Below, in pieces: positions 25,030 to 32,697 of a stretch of 64,000 nt of DNA. Origin of the DNA: JAYTJL01 sp964400155 (GTDB taxonomy: Bacteria > Patescibacteriota > Saccharimonadia > Saccharimonadales > UBA10212); NCBI GenBank assembly GCA_964400155.1, contig CAYNSQ010000002.1, positions 1-64,000 on the forward strand, in the 5' to 3' direction. Below the pieces are notes generated by a model. The model saw only the letters and a program-made list of their open reading frames with translations, made no database searches and had not been told where the DNA came from. How positions within the stretch are numbered: position 1 is the stretch's first letter; each line of letters opens with the position of its first letter. Both the position numbers and the translations under genes were made by a program.

Positions 25030-26304
25030 CTAAACCACTGTCATGAATGGATTTTCTAGACTTAAGCTTGGATCTGTTGATTCAATACGCATAAGTTCAT
25101 TATGTTTGGCATTGCGTTCGCTTCTTGCAACAGCACCTGTCTTTATCTGTCCGGCTCCGCAACCAACGGCTAAATGAGCAATTGTTACATCCTCTGTCTC
25201 TCCACTGCGATGAGAAACTATTGTGCGCCAACCGCTACTTTTGGCTAGCTGGATTGTTTTTATTGTCTCGGTTAGTGTTCCTATTTGGTTTGGTTTTATT
25301 AAAATTGCATTACCAGCACTCAGACTGATTGCTTTTTGCAGTCTTTCTGAATTAGTAACCAACAAATCATCACCAACGATTTGAATATTATTGTTTTGCG
25401 CAGTTAATTTCTGCCAGTCAGACCATTCATCTTGGCTTAGACCATCTTCTACCGAAACAATCGGATAATCATTGCATAACCGAGTAATGTAATCTATCAT
25501 CTGGTGTGCATCTAGATTAGTGTTTTCAGTTTTTAATTCATACTTACTATCTTTAAAAAATTCTGAAGCCGCCACATCAATAGCAAAGACAACATCAATA
25601 CCCGGTTTATAGCCGGCCTTTTGTGTTGCCAGAACAAGTTCATCTAGCATTGAACTGTTTTTGTGAACTTCAAAAGTAAACCCACCTTCATCACCAACAG
25701 CAGTGGACAACCCTTTTTCGGCTAAATTCTTTTTTAGTACCTGGTATATTTCTACAGCAGTTTTTATAGCTTCAAAATATGTTTTTGCAGAAATTGGAAC
25801 CACCATAAATTCTTGAAAATCGGATGAATTATTGGCGTGCTTACCGCCATTAAGAAAATTTAACATAGGCATTGGTAGCGACATGGTGGGGTTGTGTGCA
25901 ATATCATTTATTTGTTTGTATAGTGGAATTTTTCGGTATTTAGCAGCAGCATGCGTGCATGCTAATGATGTGGCCAAGATAGCATTAGCACCCAGTCTTG
26001 ATTTATCAATTGTGCCATCAAGTTCTATCAAGCTGCGGTCAATTAAAAACTGATCATCTGCTTCAAAATGCCTTAGTCTATTATTAATTTCTGTTTTTAT
26101 ATTATTTACAGCGTCAGCAACGCTTTTTCCGGCAAAATCATCTCCGCCGTCTCTAAGTTCTTTTGCCTCATGTTCACCCGTAGAAGCACCCGATGGTACC
26201 ATAGCTCTACCAAACTCACCGTTTCTAAGCCAAACTTCTGCTTCAACAGTTGGTTCTCCTCTGGAGTCAATAATTTGACGAGCGTCAATCTTTTCAATCT
26301 GCAT
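25030..26304 (-). CDS. eno: Enolase
   Basis: It converts 2-phosphoglycerate to phosphoenolpyruvate. N-terminal IDARQIIDSRGEPTVEAEV, the flexible loop PSGASTGEHEA, metal and base residues in SVEDGLSQDEW and LIKPNQIGTLTET, and the substrate loop SHRSGETED are intact. Length 424 aa is standard. It is divergent from the fused phosphoglycerate mutase, which makes its substrate; only 43 nt separate the two starts, so the promoters must overlap. Confidence 0.96.
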   Translation of the reverse strand: MQIEKIDARQIIDSRGEPTVEAEVWLRNGEFGRAMVPSGASTGEHEAKELRDGGDDFAGKSVADAVNNIKTEINNRLRHFEADDQFLIDRSLIELDGTIDKSRLGANAILATSLACTHAAAKYRKIPLYKQINDIAHNPTMSLPMPMLNFLNGGKHANNSSDFQEFMVVPISAKTYFEAIKTAVEIYQVLKKNLAEKGLSTAVGDEGGFTFEVHKNSSMLDELVLATQKAGYKPGIDVVFAIDVAASEFFKDSKYELKTENTNLDAHQMIDYITRLCNDYPIVSVEDGLSQDEWSDWQKLTAQNNNIQIVGDDLLVTNSERLQKAISLSAGNAILIKPNQIGTLTETIKTIQLAKSSGWRTIVSHRSGETEDVTIAHLAVGCGAGQIKTGAVARSERNAKHNELMRIESTDPSLSLENPFMTVV

Positions 26305-26347
26305 ATTTATATTTTCTCATAATGCTTATGTATAATTAAACTTAATA

Positions 26348-28006
26348 ATGGCATTAATATATTTTTATGATGCGACCGAGCTGGACAAAGCTCAAATTAA
26401 CGATGTTTTAAATGAAACTGACCATAATTGGGAGTTTGTATCGTCCAAGATTGAAACATCAAATTGTAATCTGGAAACAGAAGTTATTTCGGTTTTTGTT
26501 ACAAGTACCGTCACTAGAGAAATTCTTGAGTCGTTGCCAAAACTTAAATTGATAGCCTGCCGCTCAACCGGATTTAACAATATTGACTTAGTCGCTGCTG
26601 AAGAACGAGGTATTACGGTAGTTAATGTGCCGAGCTATGGTGAAAACACTGTTGCTGAGTATGCCTTTACACTCCTGCTAGCATTAACCAGAAAGATGAC
26701 GGCAGTACTTGAGACACAAGGTAAATCTTTCTCAACTGAGGATTTACGTGGGCATGACCTAGAAGGAAAAACAATTGGAATTATTGGCACCGGTCATATT
26801 GGCCAAAAAGCTTTAAGAATTGCCAATGGATTTTCTATGCACTCAATCGCGTATGACCCATACCCTAAAGAAGAATTGCAGCAAAGTCTTAATTTTCGGT
26901 ATGTGTCGCTAGACGAATTGTTAGCAGAGTCAGACATAATCTCTCTTCACACGCCGTATTTACCTTCAACTCATCACTTAATCAATGGTGAAAGACTGAA
27001 AAAGATGAAGCGCGGTTCAATTCTTATTAACACCGCGCGAGGTGAACTAGTTGATACTAGAGCACTTACTGAACAACTTGATAACGGTTATTTAGGTGGT
27101 GCTGCAATTGATGTTATTGAAGGTGAAGCCTTGCTAAGCCATCACGAAGAAACAGCCATGCTACGTAGTGAAATGATTCCGGAATCTCTTTTGAGGCACA
27201 GTATGGAAATTTCATTGTTGGAAAAACTTCCTAATGTTATCATCAGCCCTCACAATGCCTTCAATACGGAAGAGGCTATAAAGAGGATAAATCTAATTAC
27301 CTCTCAAAACATCATCGATTTTTGGTATGGAACAATACCTAACAAAGTTGAAATACCAAAAAAGAATATGGGTAAATTGCTGGTAGCCAGGCACGCAGAA
27401 TCGGAATGGAATGCCTCAGGTAGGTGGACTGGTAAAACTGATGTTCATCTAAGTCCTAAAGGATTTAAGGAATCAGTATTATTCGGCCAAGCACTAAAAA
27501 AATCCGAAATTAAAGTAGACCTTGCTTATTGTTCGGAACAAATTCGAACTCGAGAGACACTAGAAGGTATGTTAAATACTGCTCAACTACTTGATGTAGC
27601 CATAATTGTTAGTCCAAGCATTAACGAACGTGATTACGGTGAGTATACAGGTAAAAACAAGTGGGAAATGAAAGAACTAATTGGAGAAGAAGCCTTTAAT
27701 AATTTACGGCGTGGCTGGGACGTACCAATTCCAAATGGAGAAAGTCTAAAAAATGTCTATGAAAGAGTAATACCTTTCTTTCAGGATACTATCTTGCCGC
27801 AACTAAAAGAAGGTAAAAACATTCTGTTAGTAGCTCACGGCAACAGTATAAGAGCTTTGATTAAGTATATAGAGTCGATATCTGATGAAGATGTAAGTCA
27901 TTTGGAAATGATATTTGGACAAATTATAATTTACGAACTTGATGATGCCGGACATAAGTTAAATTCATCAACCTTAGATATCGATACAAGCCCGCCAAAC
28001 GCTTAA
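26348..28006 (+). CDS. Fusion of D-2-hydroxyacid dehydrogenase and phosphoglycerate mutase
   Basis: Residues 1-335 are a D-isomer-specific 2-hydroxyacid dehydrogenase of the D-lactate type: Rossmann motif GTGHIGQ (147-153), catalytic R231 (NTARGELVD) and H302 (SPHNAF). Residues 341-552 are a histidine-phosphatase-fold phosphoglycerate mutase of the 2,3-BPG-dependent type: RHAESEWN with H349, ERDYGEYTG, and second histidine H497 (VAHGNS). The join is a short PKKN linker. The second domain begins at a methionine (27368), so internal initiation could also yield a free mutase. The pairing with enolase makes lower-glycolysis work plausible. Confidence 0.9.
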   Translation: MALIYFYDATELDKAQINDVLNETDHNWEFVSSKIETSNCNLETEVISVFVTSTVTREILESLPKLKLIACRSTGFNNIDLVAAEERGITVVNVPSYGENTVAEYAFTLLLALTRKMTAVLETQGKSFSTEDLRGHDLEGKTIGIIGTGHIGQKALRIANGFSMHSIAYDPYPKEELQQSLNFRYVSLDELLAESDIISLHTPYLPSTHHLINGERLKKMKRGSILINTARGELVDTRALTEQLDNGYLGGAAIDVIEGEALLSHHEETAMLRSEMIPESLLRHSMEISLLEKLPNVIISPHNAFNTEEAIKRINLITSQNIIDFWYGTIPNKVEIPKKNMGKLLVARHAESEWNASGRWTGKTDVHLSPKGFKESVLFGQALKKSEIKVDLAYCSEQIRTRETLEGMLNTAQLLDVAIIVSPSINERDYGEYTGKNKWEMKELIGEEAFNNLRRGWDVPIPNGESLKNVYERVIPFFQDTILPQLKEGKNILLVAHGNSIRALIKYIESISDEDVSHLEMIFGQIIIYELDDAGHKLNSSTLDIDTSPPNA

Positions 28007-28009
28007 TTA

Positions 28010-28636
28010 TTACGCCGCAGTGGCTTTTTTATGTAAAGCTTCGATAATTTCTAACTCAACCTCTTCTTTGTTTTTGCTGTCATCAACCCTAATTAATAAT
28101 TCGTTTTTTTGATAAAAGTCTATAACCGGAAGAGTTTGTTCTTTAAATTTAGCAATACGATTTTGCAAAACAACTCTGCTGTCGTCTTCTCGTTCGCCTC
28201 TGTCATGGGTGGCTTGAGCTTTCTCAAATCTTTTATAGATTGTGTCCTCACTTAGCTCTAGCAGGACCACTGCTTTCAAGGGATGTCCAGAACGGGAAGC
28301 GGATTCCATAATAATCTGCTGTTCCCCCTGCATTCTACCAACAGAACTTAAAATCAAAGGCTTGTTGTTAAGTTCTGTTCTAGATAAATATGGCAAAACA
28401 ATATCCATATAAAGTTCTGACGGTAATAAGTTACCATCAGCCATAATTTCTTCAATCTTAGTTTGGTCTGGGTAACTACGTAAAATCTCGCCTCCGGCAA
28501 TTAGTACTCCTCCAAGCACATTAGCCAGCATTTCTCCCTGCGTGTCTTTACCCGAAAATGGCAACCCGAATAAGTTGATAGAACCACTGCCTAACCAAAT
28601 TTTTATTTCATTAATTTTAGAATCTGAATTGTTCAT
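28010..28636 (-). CDS. Adenylate kinase-like nucleoside monophosphate kinase
   Basis: The P-loop at 24-32 reads GLPFSGKDT, a variant of the usual GxPGSGKGT. Domain order fits adenylate kinase: the AMP-binding region with GGEILR in place of TGD(M/L)LR, the VLLELSED segment and the lid part with RFEKAQATHDRGEREDD in place of the R-x-x-x-R-x-D-D lid. No zinc cysteines. Because several motif positions differ, it may act on another nucleotide or be a second, divergent copy. It ends 3 nt from the PGM fusion (convergent). Confidence 0.75.
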   Translation of the reverse strand: MNNSDSKINEIKIWLGSGSINLFGLPFSGKDTQGEMLANVLGGVLIAGGEILRSYPDQTKIEEIMADGNLLPSELYMDIVLPYLSRTELNNKPLILSSVGRMQGEQQIIMESASRSGHPLKAVVLLELSEDTIYKRFEKAQATHDRGEREDDSRVVLQNRIAKFKEQTLPVIDFYQKNELLIRVDDSKNKEEVELEIIEALHKKATAA

Positions 28637-28677
28637 ATAACTAAGATTATAGCTTATTCCTTGTTTAGTGCTTATGC

Positions 28678-28686
28678 TGGTATAAT
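28678..28686 (+). promoter_or_regulatory. Extended -10 promoter of ppsA
   Basis: TGGTATAAT, with no clear -35. The gene starts with GTG at 28731 after a GAGAGGGTG ribosome-binding site. Confidence 0.5.
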
Positions 28687-28730
28687 ACCCCTAGAAGAAC
28701 GCAAATAATTAGAGAGGGTGATTATTAAAA

Positions 28731-31100
28731 GTGTACAAATACGTAAAATTTTTTGAAGAATTATCTATAAAAGACATCCCACAAGTAGGTGGAAAAAATG
28801 CATCACTTGGTGAAATGTATCACTACTTAGCACCAAAGGGAGTGAACCTACCAAACGGCTTTGCCACCACCAGTAATGCCTATAGGCACTTTTTAAGAGA
28901 AACAGGAATTTCGGATAAAATCGCTGCAATTCTTCAAGGACTTGATGTAGGAAATGTTAACGATTTAAAAAAACGCGGCGCAGAGATTCGTTCAATCATC
29001 ATTAACACTAAATTTCCAAAAGACCTAGAGGAGGAAATAGTAAAAGGCTATAAACAATTGAGTCAAATTTGTGGCGAAAAAAACATTGTAGTAGCTGTAA
29101 GATCATCAGCAACGGCTGAAGATTTGCCAAATGCCTCATTTGCCGGCCAACAAGAAACGTATTTAAACATCAAAGGTGAGAAAAAAGTACTTAAAGCTAC
29201 AAAGAAATGCATTGCTTCATTATTTACTGACAGGGCTATTGTCTATCGAGTAGAGAACAAATTCGACCATATGAGTGTCGCACTTTCTGTTGGCATACAA
29301 CAAATGGTTGCCGTCCGGTCCGAAGCGGCAGGGATTATGTTTACTATAGACACCGAGACCGGATTTAGAAACGCTGTGATTATAACTTCAATTTACGGGT
29401 TAGGGGAAAACATTGTACAGGGTAGAGTGAGCCCGGATGAATTTACCGTCTTTAAACCAACTTTAGCTATTTTGAAAAAAAAGGTAGGTGCCAAAAAAGA
29501 AAGAATGATACCAATTATGGGCAGCCGGACCAAAAACGTTGCCGTTTCTAAAGCAGATCAAGAGAGATTTTCAATTACTGATGAACAGGTAATCACTTTG
29601 GCAAAATGGGGGATGGCAATCGAAGAACATTATGGCCATCCAATGGATATGGAATGGGCTCTGGACGAAAATAATGGCAAGTTATACATAGTGCAAGCCA
29701 GAGCAGAAACAGTTGCCTCACGCTTTAATCACAATATTATTGAAGAATACAAAATGACTCAGTCTGGTACAGAAATTATCACTGGAACAAGTGTAGGTAA
29801 CAAAATAGGTAAAGGTGTAGTTAAGAAAGTATTTAGTGTAAAAGACATAGATAAGTTCGAACCAGGTGCAATACTGGTAACTGAAATGACAGATCCGGAT
29901 TGGGTTCCGGTTATGAAACAAGCCAGCGCTATTATTACTGATAAGGGTGGCAGAACTTGTCACGCTGCAATTGTTTCTAGAGAACTTGGTATTCCGTGCG
30001 TTGTTGGTACGGGTAATGCCAGTGATGTCATTGACGACAATATTGAAGTTACCGTTAACTGTTCTGAAGGCGACACGGGCTATGTTTATAAGGGGCTGCT
30101 TGATTTTGAAATCCTAAAAACAAATATTAAGAATCTTCCCCGTCCCAAGACTAAAATTATGATGAACATAGGCTCGCCCGAACATTCATTTTCATATTCT
30201 ATGATTCCAAATGACGGTGTCGGTTTGGCCAGAGAAGAATTCATAATTGATTCACATATAAAAATTCACCCGCTGGCACTTCTACATTTTGATCGTGTTA
30301 AAGACCCCCAAACAAGAAACACAATAAATACTTTGACTCATGGCTATCAAGATAAGTCGCAATACTTTGTTGATAAATTAGCCGAAGGTATAAGTATAAT
30401 CGGGGCAGCATTTTATCCAAAAGATGTAATAATTCGCTTCAGCGATTTTAAGAGTAACGAGTACGCTAATCTAATTGGCGGTACGCAATTCGAACCAATT
30501 GAAAACAATCCAATGATTGGCTGGAGAGGTGCTAGTCGGTACTACAGTGAAGATTATCGTCGTGCATTCGAGCTTGAATGCAAAGCACTAAAAAAAGTTC
30601 GCGATGAAATGGGTATTACAAACGTAAAAGCCATGGTACCTTTTTGTCGAGATTTAACCGAAGCTAAGAAAGTGCTAGACATTATGGCAAAGAATGGCTT
30701 GGTTCGCGGTAAAAACGGCTTTGAAGTATATGTGATGATTGAAATTCCTTCAAATGTAATTCTAGCCGAACAATTTGCCGAACTTTTTGATGGATTTTCT
30801 ATTGGATCTAATGATTTAACTCAACTAACACTTGGCGTTGATAGGGACAACCATACAGTTGCTCATGTCTATGATGAAAACAATGAAGCTGTAAAACAGC
30901 TAATTCGGTTAGTGATTAAAATTGCCAAAAAAAAGAAGGTAAAAATCGGCCTTTGTGGTCAAGCCCCATCTGATTATCCTCAGTTTGCTAAATTTTTAGT
31001 TGAACAGCGTATAGACAGTATTTCACTTGCTCCAGATACTATCATCAAAACTACAATTGAAACTAAAAAAACAGAAGATAAGCTTGGTATAAAAAACTAA
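28731..31100 (+). CDS. ppsA: Phosphoenolpyruvate synthase
   Basis: It interconverts pyruvate and PEP with ATP. The N-terminal ATP-grasp domain has VGGKNASLGEMYHYL and AVRSSATAEDLPNASFAGQQ. The swivelling domain carries the phospho-histidine H411 (GGRTCHAAIVSRELGIP). The C-terminal PEP barrel ends with IGLCGQAPSDYP and its catalytic Cys. The GDP/ADP pattern and length (789 aa) favour PEP synthase over PPDK. The start is GTG. Direction of flux cannot be seen; with enolase next door it may serve glycolysis in reverse as well as forward. Confidence 0.94.
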   Translation: MYKYVKFFEELSIKDIPQVGGKNASLGEMYHYLAPKGVNLPNGFATTSNAYRHFLRETGISDKIAAILQGLDVGNVNDLKKRGAEIRSIIINTKFPKDLEEEIVKGYKQLSQICGEKNIVVAVRSSATAEDLPNASFAGQQETYLNIKGEKKVLKATKKCIASLFTDRAIVYRVENKFDHMSVALSVGIQQMVAVRSEAAGIMFTIDTETGFRNAVIITSIYGLGENIVQGRVSPDEFTVFKPTLAILKKKVGAKKERMIPIMGSRTKNVAVSKADQERFSITDEQVITLAKWGMAIEEHYGHPMDMEWALDENNGKLYIVQARAETVASRFNHNIIEEYKMTQSGTEIITGTSVGNKIGKGVVKKVFSVKDIDKFEPGAILVTEMTDPDWVPVMKQASAIITDKGGRTCHAAIVSRELGIPCVVGTGNASDVIDDNIEVTVNCSEGDTGYVYKGLLDFEILKTNIKNLPRPKTKIMMNIGSPEHSFSYSMIPNDGVGLAREEFIIDSHIKIHPLALLHFDRVKDPQTRNTINTLTHGYQDKSQYFVDKLAEGISIIGAAFYPKDVIIRFSDFKSNEYANLIGGTQFEPIENNPMIGWRGASRYYSEDYRRAFELECKALKKVRDEMGITNVKAMVPFCRDLTEAKKVLDIMAKNGLVRGKNGFEVYVMIEIPSNVILAEQFAELFDGFSIGSNDLTQLTLGVDRDNHTVAHVYDENNEAVKQLIRLVIKIAKKKKVKIGLCGQAPSDYPQFAKFLVEQRIDSISLAPDTIIKTTIETKKTEDKLGIKN

Positions 31101-31177
31101 TTAAGCTTTCTAAATACTAACTATGTTATGTACTGCAAGAAAATATTTAACTAGAACTTTAGAAAAAACGGTTTAAA

Positions 31178-31825
31178 CTAAAAATTTCTCGCTAGCATAG
31201 AGCTAAGTGCCGGTAAGTCATTTACTAAAATATTTTTATGCCCGATAGTTATTAAACCAAGTTTTTGAAGTTTTTGAAGTTCTCTACTAATCGTTTCTCG
31301 TGTCAAACCAGCTCTTGTGGCAAGATCGTTTTCCGAAATATTCAATTGGACTCCACCTTTAAATGGCTTGCCAAATCGTTGGCAGGCAACTACTAGTTCA
31401 AATAAAACCCTAGCGTGAGCTGATCCTTTCATTAATAAAACTTTTTGCCTTAACATACCGTCTAGTCCTTTGTAGACTCTGCCCAGTAAGTCGTACATTA
31501 CATCCGAGTTATCTTGGATAAATTTGATGGCAAGATCATCAGGACAGGTTCTAATACTTACGTTAGTCAAAGCCTCAAAGAAATACTCATTCGTATTTTT
31601 ATTAATAGCCCAAGACATTGGGAAAAAAGACGGCGGTTTAAAAACATTTACCGTAACTTCATCACCTGATCCGGTTATGTCATATTGACGAACTTCGCCA
31701 CTCAAAAGATACATAACACCGGCCGGTTGGTCGCCGGCATGAACAATTATCTCTTTAGATTTATATGTTTTTAAAGGGAAACTATTAAAAAAGTCAGATA
31801 TTTTATTTTGAGTATTATCGTTCAC
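31178..31825 (-). CDS. Crp/Fnr-family transcriptional regulator
   Basis: An N-terminal cyclic-nucleotide-binding-type beta barrel (residues 20-110, PAGVMYLLSGEVRQYD), a dimerisation helix, and a C-terminal winged helix (145-215) with the recognition segment AGLTRETISRELQKLQKLGLI. No N-terminal Fnr cysteine cluster. Length 215 aa. Ligand unknown. The start is GTG with TATTATAGT immediately upstream, so the mRNA may be leaderless. It is convergent with ppsA and not linked to a clear operon. Confidence 0.88.
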   Translation of the reverse strand: MNDNTQNKISDFFNSFPLKTYKSKEIIVHAGDQPAGVMYLLSGEVRQYDITGSGDEVTVNVFKPPSFFPMSWAINKNTNEYFFEALTNVSIRTCPDDLAIKFIQDNSDVMYDLLGRVYKGLDGMLRQKVLLMKGSAHARVLFELVVACQRFGKPFKGGVQLNISENDLATRAGLTRETISRELQKLQKLGLITIGHKNILVNDLPALSSMLARNF

Positions 31826-31869
31826 ACTATAATAATACTTCTATCTTTATATCGAAGCTAACAAATAGA

Positions 31870-32304
31870 TTATATTGTCGTTGTTTGAGCTTGCTCTGTC
31901 GGACGAAGTATGGCGTTAACTATTCTGTCTAGACCATCATCAGCTAAGTTGGCTTTCACTACATATCCGGATATATTCATATCTCTCAACCCAGCTGGAG
32001 CATCTGCTTCGTTAAGATTAGAAATAATAAATACTGGAATATTCTTGCCCCATTCACTGGCGCGCATTTTGGCAAGAATCTGATCACCGGCAATATTAGG
32101 AACCATAAGGTCTAATAGTACAAGCTGTGGAAGTTCTGTCTGAATTGTATAAAGCGCAGCTATACCGTCATAGGCTGTAAATATTGTATATCCCAGCATC
32201 TCCAACCTAGTTTTATATATTTCGGCTAGATCTTTGTTATCTTCTACTATTACTATTTTTTGTGAGTTGTTTGTTGGTTGCATAACAACTTTATTGTACT
32301 CCAT
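31870..32304 (-). CDS. Orphan response-regulator receiver protein
   Basis: A single CheY-type receiver domain: acidic pair E21-D22, phospho-acceptor D65 (LVLLDLMVPN), a conserved Ser/Thr-Asn (FIISN) and Lys (YVVKANL). No output domain, and no histidine kinase in the window. The C-terminal ~15 residues are a polar tail. A shorter start at the in-frame ATG at 32283 is possible. It is divergent from the Clp ATPase pair, whose promoter lies in the 30-nt gap. Confidence 0.9.
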   Translation of the reverse strand: MEYNKVVMQPTNNSQKIVIVEDNKDLAEIYKTRLEMLGYTIFTAYDGIAALYTIQTELPQLVLLDLMVPNIAGDQILAKMRASEWGKNIPVFIISNLNEADAPAGLRDMNISGYVVKANLADDGLDRIVNAILRPTEQAQTTTI

Positions 32305-32334
32305 TAATTACATCTTTTCGAGTACAATAAACAT

Positions 32335-32697
32335 ATGCTTCTTCTGGAGTTCTTTATTTGGTGGTATGGTCCGGGTTGGAAACAAGCCTGGCGAAATAGT
32401 TACAAGTGGGTTAATTCAGTCTTACTGGCATTTTCATTGGACGTGCTGTTAAAAACTCTTTTTTCACCTTGGAAGCGAATAGTCTCAACACCTGGACGTG
32501 GTTTGGACGAAAAAATGCGAGCAATGGTTGACAACCTTGTTTCAAGAGTAATCGGCTTTATTGTAAGAACAATAGTATTGATTAGTGCAGTCGTGATTTT
32601 AGTTGTAACGGCAGTTGTTGGTCTTACTATGGCAGTTATTTGGCCGTTACTACCATTTCTTGGTGTTGGTTTGTTAATTTGGGGGCTTGTTGGATGA
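32335..32697 (+). CDS. Small membrane protein preceding the Clp ATPase
   Basis: A 120-aa protein with an aromatic-rich N-terminus (FFIWWYGPGW), a basic amphipathic middle (PWKRIVSTPGRGLDEKM) and two long hydrophobic helices at about 76-98 and 100-119. Its stop overlaps the start of the Clp ATPase gene (ATGA), so the two are translationally coupled and probably form one complex. TACAAT at 32323-32328 lies 6 nt before the ATG. I recognise no named family. Confidence 0.75.
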   Translation: MLLLEFFIWWYGPGWKQAWRNSYKWVNSVLLAFSLDVLLKTLFSPWKRIVSTPGRGLDEKMRAMVDNLVSRVIGFIVRTIVLISAVVILVVTAVVGLTMAVIWPLLPFLGVGLLIWGLVG

